DNA from: DATAEK01 sp036258055
GTDB taxonomy: Bacteria > Acidobacteriota > Vicinamibacteria > Vicinamibacterales > 2-12-FULL-66-21
Reading direction: 5' to 3'
Assembly: GCA_036258055.1 (NCBI GenBank)
Contig: DATAEK010000344.1
Location: forward strand, 1 to 30,350
Length of the DNA: 30,350 bases
Positions 15,165-24,104 of this stretch are shown here, one piece after another. The position numbers and the translations under genes were made by a program. The notes beneath the pieces were generated by a model. The model saw only the letters and a list, made by a program, of their open reading frames with translations. It did no database searches and had not been told where the DNA came from. Position 1 is the first letter of the stretch. Each line of letters opens with the position of its first letter.

Positions 15165-16523
15165 CTACTTGACAGAGACGCGGCGGATGATGGTTTCGCC
15201 GCCGGCCTGATCCGCCGCGTTCGAGCTGGCGAGGTAGTAGAGGACGTCGCCCGAGAGCGTTGCGGACGTGGGATCGCTCATCGACACGTTACGATCGAGC
15301 ACGTCGAGGCCGAGCGCCGTCCCGCCCGAGGAATCCAGTCTGATCCGAACGATCTGATAGACGCCGCTGCCCGATTTCTGGACGCCCAGGAGCGCGCCAC
15401 GGTGCCAGCGAATCCGTTTAATGCCGGAGAGATCGACTTTCCGGTTCACCTTGAGCGCCTTCGCGCGGCGCGACGCGAGATCGACGCGCGAAATACCTTT
15501 CTCGTGCGCGACATACACGATTCCTTCGGATTCCGGCGCGAGGCTGGTTGCACGGTCCACCTCGATCTTCGAGGCGAGCTGCAAATCGTGGGACTTCGCC
15601 TCGACCCTGAACAACCGTTGACCCAGCGCATCGAGAACCAGGATGGTGCTGCGTGAGGTGACGGCCACGTCCGTGAAGTGGGCCGGACCGACTTTGTCCG
15701 GCGCCGGCACCGTGTAGAGCAGGCGGCCCGAGATGAGCTGCAGCTTGTGGAGCGCCGTGCGGCCGTCGGCGGGCTCGGTACTGATCACCCAGAGATCGCC
15801 TTGCCGCACGTCGATCTCGAGCGCATCAATCTTGCCGAAGCCGGCGCTCTGCGCGCTGGCCATCGTGGCCACGCGATGCGACACGTCGTCCACGATCGCG
15901 AGCTTCCGCGCGTCGCGATCGCCGACGATGAAGCGATCGGATACGCGGTCGTGAGCCAGCCCCGCCGGGACAAACGGCAGCAGCGTCGAGAACCGGAACG
16001 CTTCGGACGGCCCCGCGCCCGGCGTGGGCTCCCCAAGAGGTGCGCCGGACTTCGGCATGGCTTCGGGTGTGGCTCCGCGCTCGGGTGTGGCAGCGGGCGA
16101 CGCGGTCTTTTCCGCGGACGCGCGCGGTTCGGGCGCAGTGAGACCGCGACCCTCGAGGCTCCGCTGATAGTCCTCCCATCCCGGAAGCGCGCGGACGCGC
16201 CGGAAATCATCGTTCGTTGCCGCATCTGTGGCCACGCCCGCGGCGGCGAGGCGGTGGAGCATCACGAGCGCATCGAGTGGCCGTCCGCTCAAGCTCTGCG
16301 CGCGGGCCAGCATCGTCATGAGCCCCGGATCGTTCTTCGGGCCCTTCTGCACCGCGCGCCAGGCGAGATCGTGAAATGCCTCGTAGTCCTGGCGCGCCGC
16401 CGCGTCGAGCGCGCGCGTGCGGCAGTCCTGCCACGTGCTGCAGTCATTCGCACGAGCTTGAGGAGGGTCCTGAGGCGAGGTGAACAACGACGAAGAAAGG
16501 AGCAGAGCGGCGAAGAACGTCAT
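15165..16523 (-). CDS. Secreted beta-propeller-like protein with helical N-terminal region
   Basis: A 452-aa exported protein. Residues 1-16 form a short signal peptide (FFAALLLSSSLF). Residues about 25-130 are helical and TPR-like (ARQDYEAFHDLAWRAVQKGP, GRPLDALVMLHRLAAAGV). A Pro/Ala/Glu-rich linker spans about 130-170. The remainder has repeated blades such as GLAHDRVSDRFIVGDRDARKLAIVD, FTDVAVTSRSTILVLDALGQRLFRV and SEGIVYVAHEKGISRVDL, as in NHL/SMP-30-like six-bladed propellers. No catalytic residues can be named; a binding or scaffolding role is likely (inference). ATG 16523 stands about 20 nt after the start predicted from a perfect TATAAT box. Its stop lies 23 bp from the convergent gluQ-like gene. 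Confidence 0.7.
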   Translation of the reverse strand: MTFFAALLLSSSLFTSPQDPPQARANDCSTWQDCRTRALDAAARQDYEAFHDLAWRAVQKGPKNDPGLMTMLARAQSLSGRPLDALVMLHRLAAAGVATDAATNDDFRRVRALPGWEDYQRSLEGRGLTAPEPRASAEKTASPAATPERGATPEAMPKSGAPLGEPTPGAGPSEAFRFSTLLPFVPAGLAHDRVSDRFIVGDRDARKLAIVDDVSHRVATMASAQSAGFGKIDALEIDVRQGDLWVISTEPADGRTALHKLQLISGRLLYTVPAPDKVGPAHFTDVAVTSRSTILVLDALGQRLFRVEAKSHDLQLASKIEVDRATSLAPESEGIVYVAHEKGISRVDLASRRAKALKVNRKVDLSGIKRIRWHRGALLGVQKSGSGVYQIVRIRLDSSGGTALGLDVLDRNVSMSDPTSATLSGDVLYYLASSNAADQAGGETIIRRVSVK

Positions 16524-16546
16524 CGATTGCGTGAGTCCACGAGTGC

Positions 16547-16560
16547 CGATTATAGTCGGC
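16547..16560. promoter_or_regulatory. Bidirectional promoter core CGATTATAGTCGGC, copy 1
   Basis: On the minus strand it contains TATAAT, placed to start the propeller gene with a leader of about 20 nt. On the plus strand it contains TATAGT (16551-16556), six bases before the FKBP start codon; TTGCGT 18 nt upstream may be its -35. The FKBP message would therefore be leaderless or nearly so. An almost identical motif stands at 17406. Confidence 0.55.
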
Positions 16561-16562
16561 GG

Positions 16563-16994
16563 ATGTGGCTTCGCACCTGGACCGCGACCGTTTTCCTGGT
16601 TTCACTCATGATCTGCGGAGCCTGTGGCGGCGGCGTGGAGGTACCGCCCGACGTCGCTGCGCCGCCGGCTGATGCCGTCAAGACGCCGTCAGGACTGGCG
16701 TGCCGGGTGCTCAAGCCGGGCAGCGGCACGCGACATCCCGCGGCCACCGATCGCGTCACGGTTCACTATTCTGGCTGGACGACCGATGGCAAGATGTTCG
16801 ACAGCTCCGTCGTGCGTGGCGAACCAGCGACGTTCGAGCTCAACGAAGTCATTCCCGGCTGGATCGAAGGCGTACAGCTGATGGTCGAGGGCGAGAAGCG
16901 GCGCTTCTGGATTCCCGAGAAACTCGCGTACGCCGGAAGATCCGGACCGCAGGGCACGCTGGTGTTCGACGTCGAGTTGATCAAGATCGAGTAG
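16563..16994 (+). CDS. FKBP-type peptidyl-prolyl cis-trans isomerase, exported
   Basis: A 143-aa protein. Residues 1-22 are a signal sequence ending in CGACGGG; it may be lipidated on a Cys there, but the lipobox is imperfect. Residues about 38-143 are a complete FKBP domain: VTVHYSGWTTDGKMFDSS, then PGWIEGVQLMVEGEKRRFWIPEKLAYAGR and LVFDVELIKIE. FKBPs catalyse proline isomerisation in protein folding, here in the periplasm or at a membrane surface. ATG 16563 follows a TATAGT box by six bases, implying leaderless translation. An open frame runs upstream to 15678 but overlaps the propeller gene in antisense and has no homology. It is convergent with the STAS gene, with 16 bp between stops. Confidence 0.92.
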   Translation: MWLRTWTATVFLVSLMICGACGGGVEVPPDVAAPPADAVKTPSGLACRVLKPGSGTRHPAATDRVTVHYSGWTTDGKMFDSSVVRGEPATFELNEVIPGWIEGVQLMVEGEKRRFWIPEKLAYAGRSGPQGTLVFDVELIKIE

Positions 16995-17010
16995 CCAGAG
17001 CGCCTGCTGT

Positions 17011-17376
17011 TCAGTGTCCCTTGGCTTTCGTGCCCTGCTCGAAGCTGCGAACGGCCGCATCCTCTGTCTCGAAGGTTTCGAACACCGTGAGCAGGTGAGC
17101 GATGCCCATTACGCGAAGCGTCCTGGGCGACGGGTGCAGCAGCTTGACGTCGCCGTCCTGCCTGCGCATGCTGAGATACTTGCCGACGAGAATGCCGACA
17201 CCGGCGCTGTCGATGTAGTCGACGTTGCGCAAGTCCACCACGATCTTGCGCTGCCCCTCCTGTGAGAGGCGGTCGACCGTCGTCCTGAACGTGACCTCGC
17301 CCTCGTAGAGAACGAGCTGGCCCCGCAGCTCGAGGATGGTTACGTCCCCGACGCGTCGTTCTTCAATCGTCAGCAA
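17011..17376 (-). CDS. STAS-domain protein (anti-sigma factor antagonist-like)
   Basis: A 121-aa single-domain STAS protein of the SpoIIAA/RsbV type. In partner switching, such proteins bind a kinase/anti-sigma factor unless phosphorylated on a conserved Ser. The motif NVDYIDSAGVGILVGKY contains that residue, Ser57. The strand TILELRGQLVLYEGEVTFRTTVDRL precedes it. TTG 17376 is preferred: AAAGGGGG stands about 8 nt upstream, and a perfect TATAAT box lies about 30 bp upstream; GTG 17454 would begin before that promoter. No anti-sigma kinase is adjacent. The GAF/ATPase protein at 25600-26700 is a possible but distant partner. It is divergent from the YfcC-type transporter. Confidence 0.85.
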   Translation of the reverse strand: MLTIEERRVGDVTILELRGQLVLYEGEVTFRTTVDRLSQEGQRKIVVDLRNVDYIDSAGVGILVGKYLSMRRQDGDVKLLHPSPRTLRVMGIAHLLTVFETFETEDAAVRSFEQGTKAKGH

Positions 17377-17405
17377 CGTCGAGCCCCCTTTGGCGACCGC
17401 GATCT

Positions 17406-17419
17406 CGATTATAGTCGGC
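17406..17419. promoter_or_regulatory. Bidirectional promoter core CGATTATAGTCGGC, copy 2
   Basis: Same 14-mer as at 16547. The minus strand has TATAAT, suited to the STAS gene (leader about 25 nt with AGGGGG); the plus strand has TATAGT, with a leader of about 45 nt to the transporter. No good -35 element is seen on either side. Confidence 0.5.
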
Positions 17420-17465
17420 TCCGCCCGCCAGGCGACGATCCCTGGCGCGCGCACCCGACAGACTG

Positions 17466-18803
17466 ATGACGTCCCGCTTCCCCCATCCTCTCACGCTGTT
17501 GACCGCCGGGATCATCCTGGCGGCGGCTCTGACCTACCTGCTGCCCGCGGGCGAATACGATCGCCGCCCGGATCCCGTCACCGGCAGGCAGGTCGTGGTC
17601 TCGGGAACGTTCCACCGCGTCCCCGCTCGTCCGGTCGGCATCTTCGACGCGCTCGTGGCCATCCCGAAGGGCCTGGCCGAAGCGGGATCTGTCGTCTTTC
17701 TCGTGTTCCTCGTGGGCGGCGCGTTCACGGTGGTCGACGAAACCGGGGCCCTGCGACAGGCGGTCGACTGGCTGGTGCGGCGCATGCAGCGCCGCGAAGC
17801 GCTGATGATTCCCATCGTCTCGGTCGCGTTCGCAGCCGGCGGCGCACTCGAGAACATGTCGGAAGAAATCATCGCGCTCGTGCCGGTACTGCTCCTCGTG
17901 ACGCGCCGCCTTGGGTTCGATGCGCTCACCGCCGTGGCAATCAGCATCGGTGCGGCAGGGGTTGGGGCAGCGTTCAGCCCGATCAATCCGTTCCAGGCGC
18001 AGATCGCGCAGAAGCTCGCAGGCCTGCCGCTCCTTTCAGGCGCCGGCTTCCGCATGATCCTTCTCGTGCTGGCGCTTGCGGTCTGGATCTGGGGCACCTG
18101 GCGGCACGCCGTCCTCACTCGTACCGCACCGCAGGCGAACGATGCCGTCGAAGAGGCGGGGCTCAGCGCGCGCGGCGCGGCCATCCTCGTCATCGTGCTC
18201 GCGACTTTTGCCGTCTTCATGTACGGCGTGATGCGGCTCGGGTGGGACTTCGATCAGATGTCGGCGCTCTTCTTCGCGATGGGCGTGGTCTGCGGCCTCA
18301 TCGGGGGGCTCGGCCTGGAAGGGACGGCCCGGTCGTTCGTGACCGGATTCGCGGCGATGGCGTTCGCCGGCATGATCATCGGCTTCGCCCGTGCGATCTT
18401 CGTCGTCCTCGAACAGGGCCACGTCATCGACACCGTCGTGAACGCGCTGGTCACGCCACTCCAGACGTTGCCGGTCGTCGTCTGCGCGCTCGCGATGGAG
18501 GCACTGCAGGCCGCGCTGCACTTCCCCGTCCCGAGCGTGAGTGGTCAGGCAGTGCTGACGATGCCGGTCCTCGTGCCGATGTCGGATTTGATCGGGCTGT
18601 CCCGCCAGGTGACCGTGCTCGCCTATCAATTCGGGGCAGGGCTTACCGAGCTGATTACGCCCACCAACGGCGCGCTGATGGCCGTTATCACCGCCGCAGG
18701 CGTCCGCTACGAGGACTGGCTGTCGTTCGTCACGCCGCTCTACGGGGCGCTCCTCGGATTAGGGGCGATCGCGATCGTGGTCGCGATCGCCATCGGGTTC
18801 TAG
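17466..18803 (+). CDS. YfcC/DcuC-family membrane transporter
   Basis: A 445-aa polytopic inner-membrane protein with about 11-12 hydrophobic segments, starting LTLLTAGIILAAALTYLLPAGEYDR, a signature of the YfcC branch of the C4-dicarboxylate carrier-like family (DcuC/ArgD antiporter-like). Other family-like stretches are GGALENMSEEIIALVPVLLL, GAAFSPINPFQAQIAQ and VPSVSGQAVLTMPVLVPMSDLIGLSRQ, followed by AYQFGAGLTELITPTNG. The substrate is not fixed by sequence; carboxylates, amino acids or peptides are all possible for the family. ATG 17466 has no clear ribosome site; the hydrophobic start follows it directly. It is divergent from the STAS gene and ends 26 bp from the convergent ADOP permease gene. 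Confidence 0.85.
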   Translation: MTSRFPHPLTLLTAGIILAAALTYLLPAGEYDRRPDPVTGRQVVVSGTFHRVPARPVGIFDALVAIPKGLAEAGSVVFLVFLVGGAFTVVDETGALRQAVDWLVRRMQRREALMIPIVSVAFAAGGALENMSEEIIALVPVLLLVTRRLGFDALTAVAISIGAAGVGAAFSPINPFQAQIAQKLAGLPLLSGAGFRMILLVLALAVWIWGTWRHAVLTRTAPQANDAVEEAGLSARGAAILVIVLATFAVFMYGVMRLGWDFDQMSALFFAMGVVCGLIGGLGLEGTARSFVTGFAAMAFAGMIIGFARAIFVVLEQGHVIDTVVNALVTPLQTLPVVVCALAMEALQAALHFPVPSVSGQAVLTMPVLVPMSDLIGLSRQVTVLAYQFGAGLTELITPTNGALMAVITAAGVRYEDWLSFVTPLYGALLGLGAIAIVVAIAIGF

Positions 18804-18829
18804 CAGCGTATCTCCTGTTTGATCTTTCT

Positions 18830-21253
18830 CTACTCCCGCAGCGCCACCATCGGATCGATGCGCGTGGCCCGGCGTGCGGGGATGTAACAGGCGGCAATGG
18901 CGACGAGGAGGAGCAGCACCGAGACGGCGACGAAGACGTATGGATCGTGGGCGCCGACCCCGAAGAGCAGGCTCTGGAGATACTGCGTCACAGCGGCAGA
19001 GCTCACGAGGCCGAGGGCGATGCCGATTGCAACGGTCGTGAGTCCCTGCTTGAGCACGAGTGAGAGGATGGTCCGCCGATCCGCGCCGAGCGCCTGGCGG
19101 ATCCCGAACTCCCGGACACGCTGTGCGACGCCGAACGCGATCACGCCGTAGATGCCGATGGCCGAAAGCACCAGGGCAACGGCCCCGAATAGCCCCAACA
19201 GCATCATCGGCGTCCGTCGCGTCTCGAGCGACCGCGCGATCCACTGATCCATGGTCCGCACGTCGGCGATGGGCTGCTCGGGATCGATCGACTGGACCGC
19301 AGCCCGAACCTGCGCGATGAGCGTTTGCGGATCGAGCCCGGTCTTGAGCACCAATGCCATTCCGGGACGCGCCTGCTGGGTAACGGGATAGTAGAGACGC
19401 TCTTTCGCGACCGGCTGCCCGAGGTCGATGCTGTTGATCGTGCCCACCACCCCGACAATCGTGAACGGCGGCGCATTTGGACCGCCTCGCCGGATTTGCT
19501 GGCCGAGGGGGCTTCGCTTCGAGAAGTATCGGTTGACGAGATACTGATCGATGATCACGACGGGCGGACTCGTGGAGGTGTCGCCGTCGTTGAACAGCCG
19601 GCCGGCCACGAGCGGGATCTGCATCGAGCGGAAGTAATCGCCGCCCACGACTTCCTGCCGGCCGTGCGGGTTCGCCTCGCTGGGACCAGGCGTGTACCCG
19701 ACGATCGAGTACGAGCCCGAGCTGACGTTGCCGTTGAAAGGCACGTTCGAAGTGAGTCCGGCCGAGGTCACGCCGGGCAGCGCCCGCGCCTTCTCGATGA
19801 GACGCTGCCAGAACGCGCTGCGGGCCGGGGCATCCGCGTAGCGGGCTGCGGGGAGCGAGATCTGCGCTGTCAGGACGTTCTCGATGGAGAATCCGGGATT
19901 GACGTCGCGGAGCCGCGCGAAGCTCTTGATGAGCAGCCCCGCGCCGACCAGCAGGACCAGCGCAAGGAACGTCTCGGCGATGACAAGCAGTTGCCGTGTG
20001 GCACCCGTACCCCGAGACGCCGACGATCGCGTGCTGTCGTCTTTCATCACCGCCGCAGTGTCGCCACGCGCGACAGTCAACGCGGGGACCAGGCCGAAGA
20101 CGAAACCCGTCAGGATTGCGAGCGCCAGCGTGAAAAGCAGCACGGCCGGATGCAGTGATGCGCCGGCAAGGACGGGCAGCTGCTGGGCGCTCAGCGCCAC
20201 CAGCGCCCGCACCCCCACGTAGCCGAGCGCGAGCCCACCGATCCCGCCGAGCGTCGACAGGACGACAGACTCGGTCAGGAGTTGGCGCACGATTCGCCAC
20301 CGCCCGGCGCCAAGCGTCGTGCGAATCGCCAGCTCACGGTAGCGGCCGGTCGCCCGCATGAGCAGCAGATTCGCCACGTTCGCGCACGCGATGAGCAGGA
20401 CGACGAGCACGCCCGCCTGGAGCACGTAGAGCGGCCGCCGCACATCGCCGACGAGTTGTTCGCGAATCGGCACGGCGTAGCCGCCGAACCCGCTCGTGCG
20501 CGCGAACGACTGAAACTGCGGAAGGCGGTCGAGGTTGCGATCGACGATCGTCTTGATCTGGGCGTTCACCTGATCGATCGTCGCGCCAGGCTTCAGCCGC
20601 GCGATCATCGAGCTGAACTCGTTGCCGCGTGACTGATCGGACATGTCATTCGGCGTGAACGCGAACGGCAGCAGCACTGCCACGTCGCGTCCTGGCATCT
20701 CGAAGTCGGATGGCAGGACGCCCACGACGCGGTGCGCGACCCCGTTCAGGCGGATGTCGCGGCCGACAATCGATCGATCCGCTCCGAAGCGCGACGCCCA
20801 GATACCGTACGAGAGGATGGCAAACCGGTTGGCATCCGGCTTCGCCTCGTCTTCAGTGAAGCCGCGCCCGAGGAACGGGCTGCGCTGCAGGGTCGTGAAG
20901 AACGAGGGCGTCACCGCCAGCGCGCGCAACTGCTCCGGCTGGCCTCCCTCGGCGAGATTGACCGCGCGCATCGTGAAGAGCGTCGCATCCTCGATTGCCG
21001 GCGCCTGCGTCTTGCGATCGATGAAGTCCGGGATCGACACGCTCGCCTGCGGCAGTCCCATCAACGGGTACATGTTCCAGATGAACACCAGCCGCTTCTC
21101 GTCCGGATACGGCAGCGGTTTCAGCAGAATCTGATAGAAGAGGCTGAAGATCGCCGTGTTGGCACCGATGCCGAGCGTGAGGGTCAGCACGGCGATGGTG
21201 GTGAAGATTGGCTGCTTGCGCAGCGATCGCAGCGCGTAGCGGATGTCCTGCAT
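18830..21253 (-). CDS. ADOP-type MacB/FtsX permease (orphan ABC permease)
   Basis: An 807-aa membrane protein with the duplicated FtsX layout. A first membrane helix (FTTIAVLTLTLGIGANTAIFSLF, residues 18-40) precedes a large periplasmic MacB core domain (PYPDEKRLVFIW ... LGRGFTEDEAKPDANRFAILSYGIWASRFG). A three-helix FtsX block lies at about 280-400, a second periplasmic core follows (INPGFSIENVL-like DVNPGFSIENVLTAQISLP), and the C-terminal FtsX block ends IPARRATRIDPMVALRE. Acidobacteriota carry many such orphan permeases without an adjacent ATPase, and none is here. Its position 11 bp after two M16 peptidase genes suggests one transcript and a link to peptide export or envelope turnover (inference). 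The start MQDIRYALRSLRK is family-typical. Confidence 0.9.
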   Translation of the reverse strand: MQDIRYALRSLRKQPIFTTIAVLTLTLGIGANTAIFSLFYQILLKPLPYPDEKRLVFIWNMYPLMGLPQASVSIPDFIDRKTQAPAIEDATLFTMRAVNLAEGGQPEQLRALAVTPSFFTTLQRSPFLGRGFTEDEAKPDANRFAILSYGIWASRFGADRSIVGRDIRLNGVAHRVVGVLPSDFEMPGRDVAVLLPFAFTPNDMSDQSRGNEFSSMIARLKPGATIDQVNAQIKTIVDRNLDRLPQFQSFARTSGFGGYAVPIREQLVGDVRRPLYVLQAGVLVVLLIACANVANLLLMRATGRYRELAIRTTLGAGRWRIVRQLLTESVVLSTLGGIGGLALGYVGVRALVALSAQQLPVLAGASLHPAVLLFTLALAILTGFVFGLVPALTVARGDTAAVMKDDSTRSSASRGTGATRQLLVIAETFLALVLLVGAGLLIKSFARLRDVNPGFSIENVLTAQISLPAARYADAPARSAFWQRLIEKARALPGVTSAGLTSNVPFNGNVSSGSYSIVGYTPGPSEANPHGRQEVVGGDYFRSMQIPLVAGRLFNDGDTSTSPPVVIIDQYLVNRYFSKRSPLGQQIRRGGPNAPPFTIVGVVGTINSIDLGQPVAKERLYYPVTQQARPGMALVLKTGLDPQTLIAQVRAAVQSIDPEQPIADVRTMDQWIARSLETRRTPMMLLGLFGAVALVLSAIGIYGVIAFGVAQRVREFGIRQALGADRRTILSLVLKQGLTTVAIGIALGLVSSAAVTQYLQSLLFGVGAHDPYVFVAVSVLLLLVAIAACYIPARRATRIDPMVALRE

Positions 21254-21264
21254 GAGCCTCTCGA

Positions 21265-22698
21265 CTACTTCGAGTCGATGATTTTGCCAAACGGTTTGAT
21301 CTGATCTTCGATGACCTTCTTGTCGCCGACGACGACGATCGTGGCGCGATCCTTCTGCAGGTACTGTTTCGCGACGTCCATGATCTGCTGCGGCGTAACC
21401 GCGAAGACCTTTTTCACGTATTCGTCAGCGTAGCTCGCGGGCAGGCCGTGCAGATCCATGTACTGCAGCTGTCCGGTGATGCCGCCACGGCTCGAGTTCT
21501 GCAGAATGTAGGTGCCCGCCAGGTAGTTCTGAATGCCGGTCAGCTCTTCACGCGCCGGCGGCTCCGCCTGCAGACGCTCGATCTCCGCGAAGATTTCCTT
21601 GATCGAGGGTCCCGTCACGTTGGTCGTCACGTCCGCGTTCTCGGCCCAGTAGGTGTCGCGATAGTGGGTCGAAAGCTCGCTGTACGGCGAGTAGGTGTAA
21701 CCCTTGTCTTCGCGGATGTTCTTGGTGATGCGCGAGGCGAACGACCCGCCCAGCAGGGCGTCCATGACCGTCAGCGGGATGAAGTCGGCATGCGTCGGAT
21801 CGATGACGGGCAAGCCGATGACCAGCGTCGACTGCACCGCGCCCGGACGATCGACGAGGTGCACGCTTCGGGTCGACACCGGTTTCGGTGGCACGGCGTG
21901 GGCTGGCGATCCCTTGCCCCAGGCGAGGAACGCCTGCTTCACCGCGGATTCGGCCGCAGCCGGATCGAAACGTCCGACGACGTAGAGCCGCGAGCGCCCC
22001 GCGCCGTAGGTCGACTGATAGAACTGCTTGATCTGATCGATCGAGTAGCTCTGAATCATCTCGGCGGTCGGCAGCAACCGGCCGTACGGATGATCGCCAT
22101 AGAGCACCGCCCGGAACTTTTCGAGCGCCACTTGCTGCGGCTGGCTGAGCGCGACCGAGAGCTGACGCGACAGGTTGGCTTTGAGGCGCGGAATCTCCGA
22201 TTCCGGGAACTTCGGGTTGCGAACGACGTCGGCGACGAGCTCGATCAGCCGCGGTCCGAATTCCGTGAGCACGTCGCCGCCGATCGTCGTCGTGTCACCG
22301 CCGACGTTGACGTTCAGCGACCCGCCCATCCGCGCGACCTGCTGCGAGATCTCCGTCGAGGATCGTGTCGCCGTTCCCTCGCGCATCAGATTTCCGGTCA
22401 GATCCGCCAGCCAGACTTCCTTGGCGCCTTCGAAGGCGTTGCCCGAACGCACGTCCAGCGTCACCCGGACCTTCGGCATGTTGCCCCACTGCACCAGCGC
22501 CACCTCGAGTCCGTTCTCGAGCGTGAAGCGGCGCGGCGCCGGCACGTGGAAGTCACGCGGCGCGCCGGGCTTGGGAGGCGTGGATGGAAACGCGGGCGCC
22601 TGCGGCGTCTGCGCGCCGACGACAACCGGCCGTCCAAGGGTGGGCGCGTAGGCGAGCGCGGCGAGCGTGCCGATGGCGAGCGTTGTTCTCACGCGCAT
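21265..22698 (-). CDS. M16-family peptidase homologue, non-catalytic partner
   Basis: A 477-aa exported protein with a signal peptide (residues 1-30, TLAIGTLAALAYAPTLG) and two M16 half-domains (about 50-250 and 260-470). The zinc motif HxxEH is missing: the matching stretch reads VWLADLTGNLMREGT. The substrate-binding Arg/Tyr pair of the second half is retained in SRITKNIREDKGYTYSPYS. Known pattern: M16B peptidases work as pairs of one catalytic and one R/Y-bearing chain, and the catalytic partner lies immediately upstream. ATG 22698 is chosen because GAGGG stands 5 nt before it; GTG 22710 would overlap the upstream stop codon. The gap to the upstream gene is 8 bp and to the permease gene 11 bp. 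Confidence 0.9.
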   Translation of the reverse strand: MRVRTTLAIGTLAALAYAPTLGRPVVVGAQTPQAPAFPSTPPKPGAPRDFHVPAPRRFTLENGLEVALVQWGNMPKVRVTLDVRSGNAFEGAKEVWLADLTGNLMREGTATRSSTEISQQVARMGGSLNVNVGGDTTTIGGDVLTEFGPRLIELVADVVRNPKFPESEIPRLKANLSRQLSVALSQPQQVALEKFRAVLYGDHPYGRLLPTAEMIQSYSIDQIKQFYQSTYGAGRSRLYVVGRFDPAAAESAVKQAFLAWGKGSPAHAVPPKPVSTRSVHLVDRPGAVQSTLVIGLPVIDPTHADFIPLTVMDALLGGSFASRITKNIREDKGYTYSPYSELSTHYRDTYWAENADVTTNVTGPSIKEIFAEIERLQAEPPAREELTGIQNYLAGTYILQNSSRGGITGQLQYMDLHGLPASYADEYVKKVFAVTPQQIMDVAKQYLQKDRATIVVVGDKKVIEDQIKPFGKIIDSK

Positions 22699-22706
22699 GG
22701 CAGCCC

Positions 22707-24104
22707 TCACAGTCCCTTGCCGGCTGCTGCAGGTTTCGGCCTCAACGTGACCACCGTGCGATTGGTGGTGCGCAGGTAATCCTTCGCCGTGTTCATGATC
22801 AGGTCGGGTGTGACCTTCCTGAACTCGTCTTCGAGCCGGTTGATGATCGCCGGGTCGTCGTCGAAGAGGGCGAAGCTCGCGAGAAGATTCGCGCGACCGA
22901 ACCCGACGGTGCTCTCGTACTCGGCGTAGAGACGGGACCGGCGCTTCACGAACGCCAGCTCGAGCTCGTCCTTCGTCACCGGCGTCGTTTGAATCCGCGT
23001 CACTTCCTCGTCTATCAGCTTGATGATCTCGTCAGCCGGCTTGTCGGCATCGTGGATGAGCGAGAAGGACCACAGCGTCGGCCCTTTGAGGTCGAACATG
23101 TTGCCGAGATCCGCGTTGATGCCGCCAGACACCCCGCCGGCGAGCCCGCGTTTCTGAACGATCGCCTGGTACAGCCGGCTGTCCTGGCCCTGCAGGAGAA
23201 TCTGGTCGATCAGACCCATCGCGAAGTACTCGGGCGTCAGACGGGCGGGCGCGTGATAGCCGATCGCCAGCGCGGGTTTCGTGGCCAGCGGATCATCCTT
23301 GCTGGTCCGCTTCTCCTGCTCCTGACGAGGCTCGGAAATGTCGGGTTGCGGCGGCCGCGTCGTCGACGGGATCCCGCCGAAATACTGGCGGATCCATTTG
23401 AGCGTCTGTGCGGTGTCGATGTCGCCGCTCACGACGAGGGCGGCGTTGTTCGGCGCGTAGTAGGTCTTGAAGAACTGCTTGACGTCGTCGAGGGTCGCCG
23501 CGTCGAGGTGCGCGAGATCGCCGTAGAAATTGTGGGCGTTGAACCAGTTGGTGTTGGCCGCCAGCGGGAGGTCGATCCAGGGGAACCCGCCGTACGGCTG
23601 GTTCAGCACGTTGACCTTCACTTCGTTCTTGACGACCCCCTGCTGATTGGTCAGGTTGTCCTGCGTGATGTCGAGCCCGCGCATGCGATCGGCCTCACCC
23701 CACAGCACGGTTTCGAGCGTGTGGCTCGGCACGACTTCGTAGTAGTTCGTGAAGTCGAAGCGCGTCGACCCGTTCAGGACTCCACCGTTCGATTCGACCA
23801 GGCCGATGAACGCGTTCTTGCCCAGGTGCTGCGAGCCCTGGAACATCATGTGCTCGAACAAGTGCGCGAAACCGGTCCGATCCTTCGGCTCGATGCGGAA
23901 CCCGATGTTGTAGTACACGCCGACGACGGCCGTCGGCGACGAGGCATCGCGCGAGAGGACGACCTTCAGGCCGTTGTCCAGCTTGTGATATTCGACCGGG
24001 ATCGTGACGCGCTGCGCGGCCGGCTGTTCCGCCGCGCGCGCGCCGGCCAGCGCAACGGCGAGCGTGGAGATCGTGACGACGATCCGACGCCAGAGTGCGT
24101 GCAT
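22707..24104 (-). CDS. M16-family zinc metallopeptidase, catalytic partner
   Basis: A 465-aa exported protease. The signal peptide is about residues 1-25 (IVVTISTLAVALAGARA). The inverted zinc motif is intact, H81-L-F-E84-H85 in RTGFAHLFEHMMFQG, and the third ligand is Glu161 in GVVKNEVK. The second half-domain lacks the R/Y motif in a clear form, consistent with a need for the partner encoded next. Together they would degrade peptides in the periplasm. ATG 24104 has AGGAG 11 nt upstream, and TGATACC further up might be a -10 box. It is the first gene of the M16-M16-permease operon and is divergent from the ferredoxin gene across 176 bp. Confidence 0.93.
   Translation of the reverse strand: MHALWRRIVVTISTLAVALAGARAAEQPAAQRVTIPVEYHKLDNGLKVVLSRDASSPTAVVGVYYNIGFRIEPKDRTGFAHLFEHMMFQGSQHLGKNAFIGLVESNGGVLNGSTRFDFTNYYEVVPSHTLETVLWGEADRMRGLDITQDNLTNQQGVVKNEVKVNVLNQPYGGFPWIDLPLAANTNWFNAHNFYGDLAHLDAATLDDVKQFFKTYYAPNNAALVVSGDIDTAQTLKWIRQYFGGIPSTTRPPQPDISEPRQEQEKRTSKDDPLATKPALAIGYHAPARLTPEYFAMGLIDQILLQGQDSRLYQAIVQKRGLAGGVSGGINADLGNMFDLKGPTLWSFSLIHDADKPADEIIKLIDEEVTRIQTTPVTKDELELAFVKRRSRLYAEYESTVGFGRANLLASFALFDDDPAIINRLEDEFRKVTPDLIMNTAKDYLRTTNRTVVTLRPKPAAAGKGL

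Noticed and set aside
15678..16562. Long upstream extension of the FKBP frame
   Set aside because: It is antisense to the propeller gene; the signal peptide and promoter place the start at 16563.
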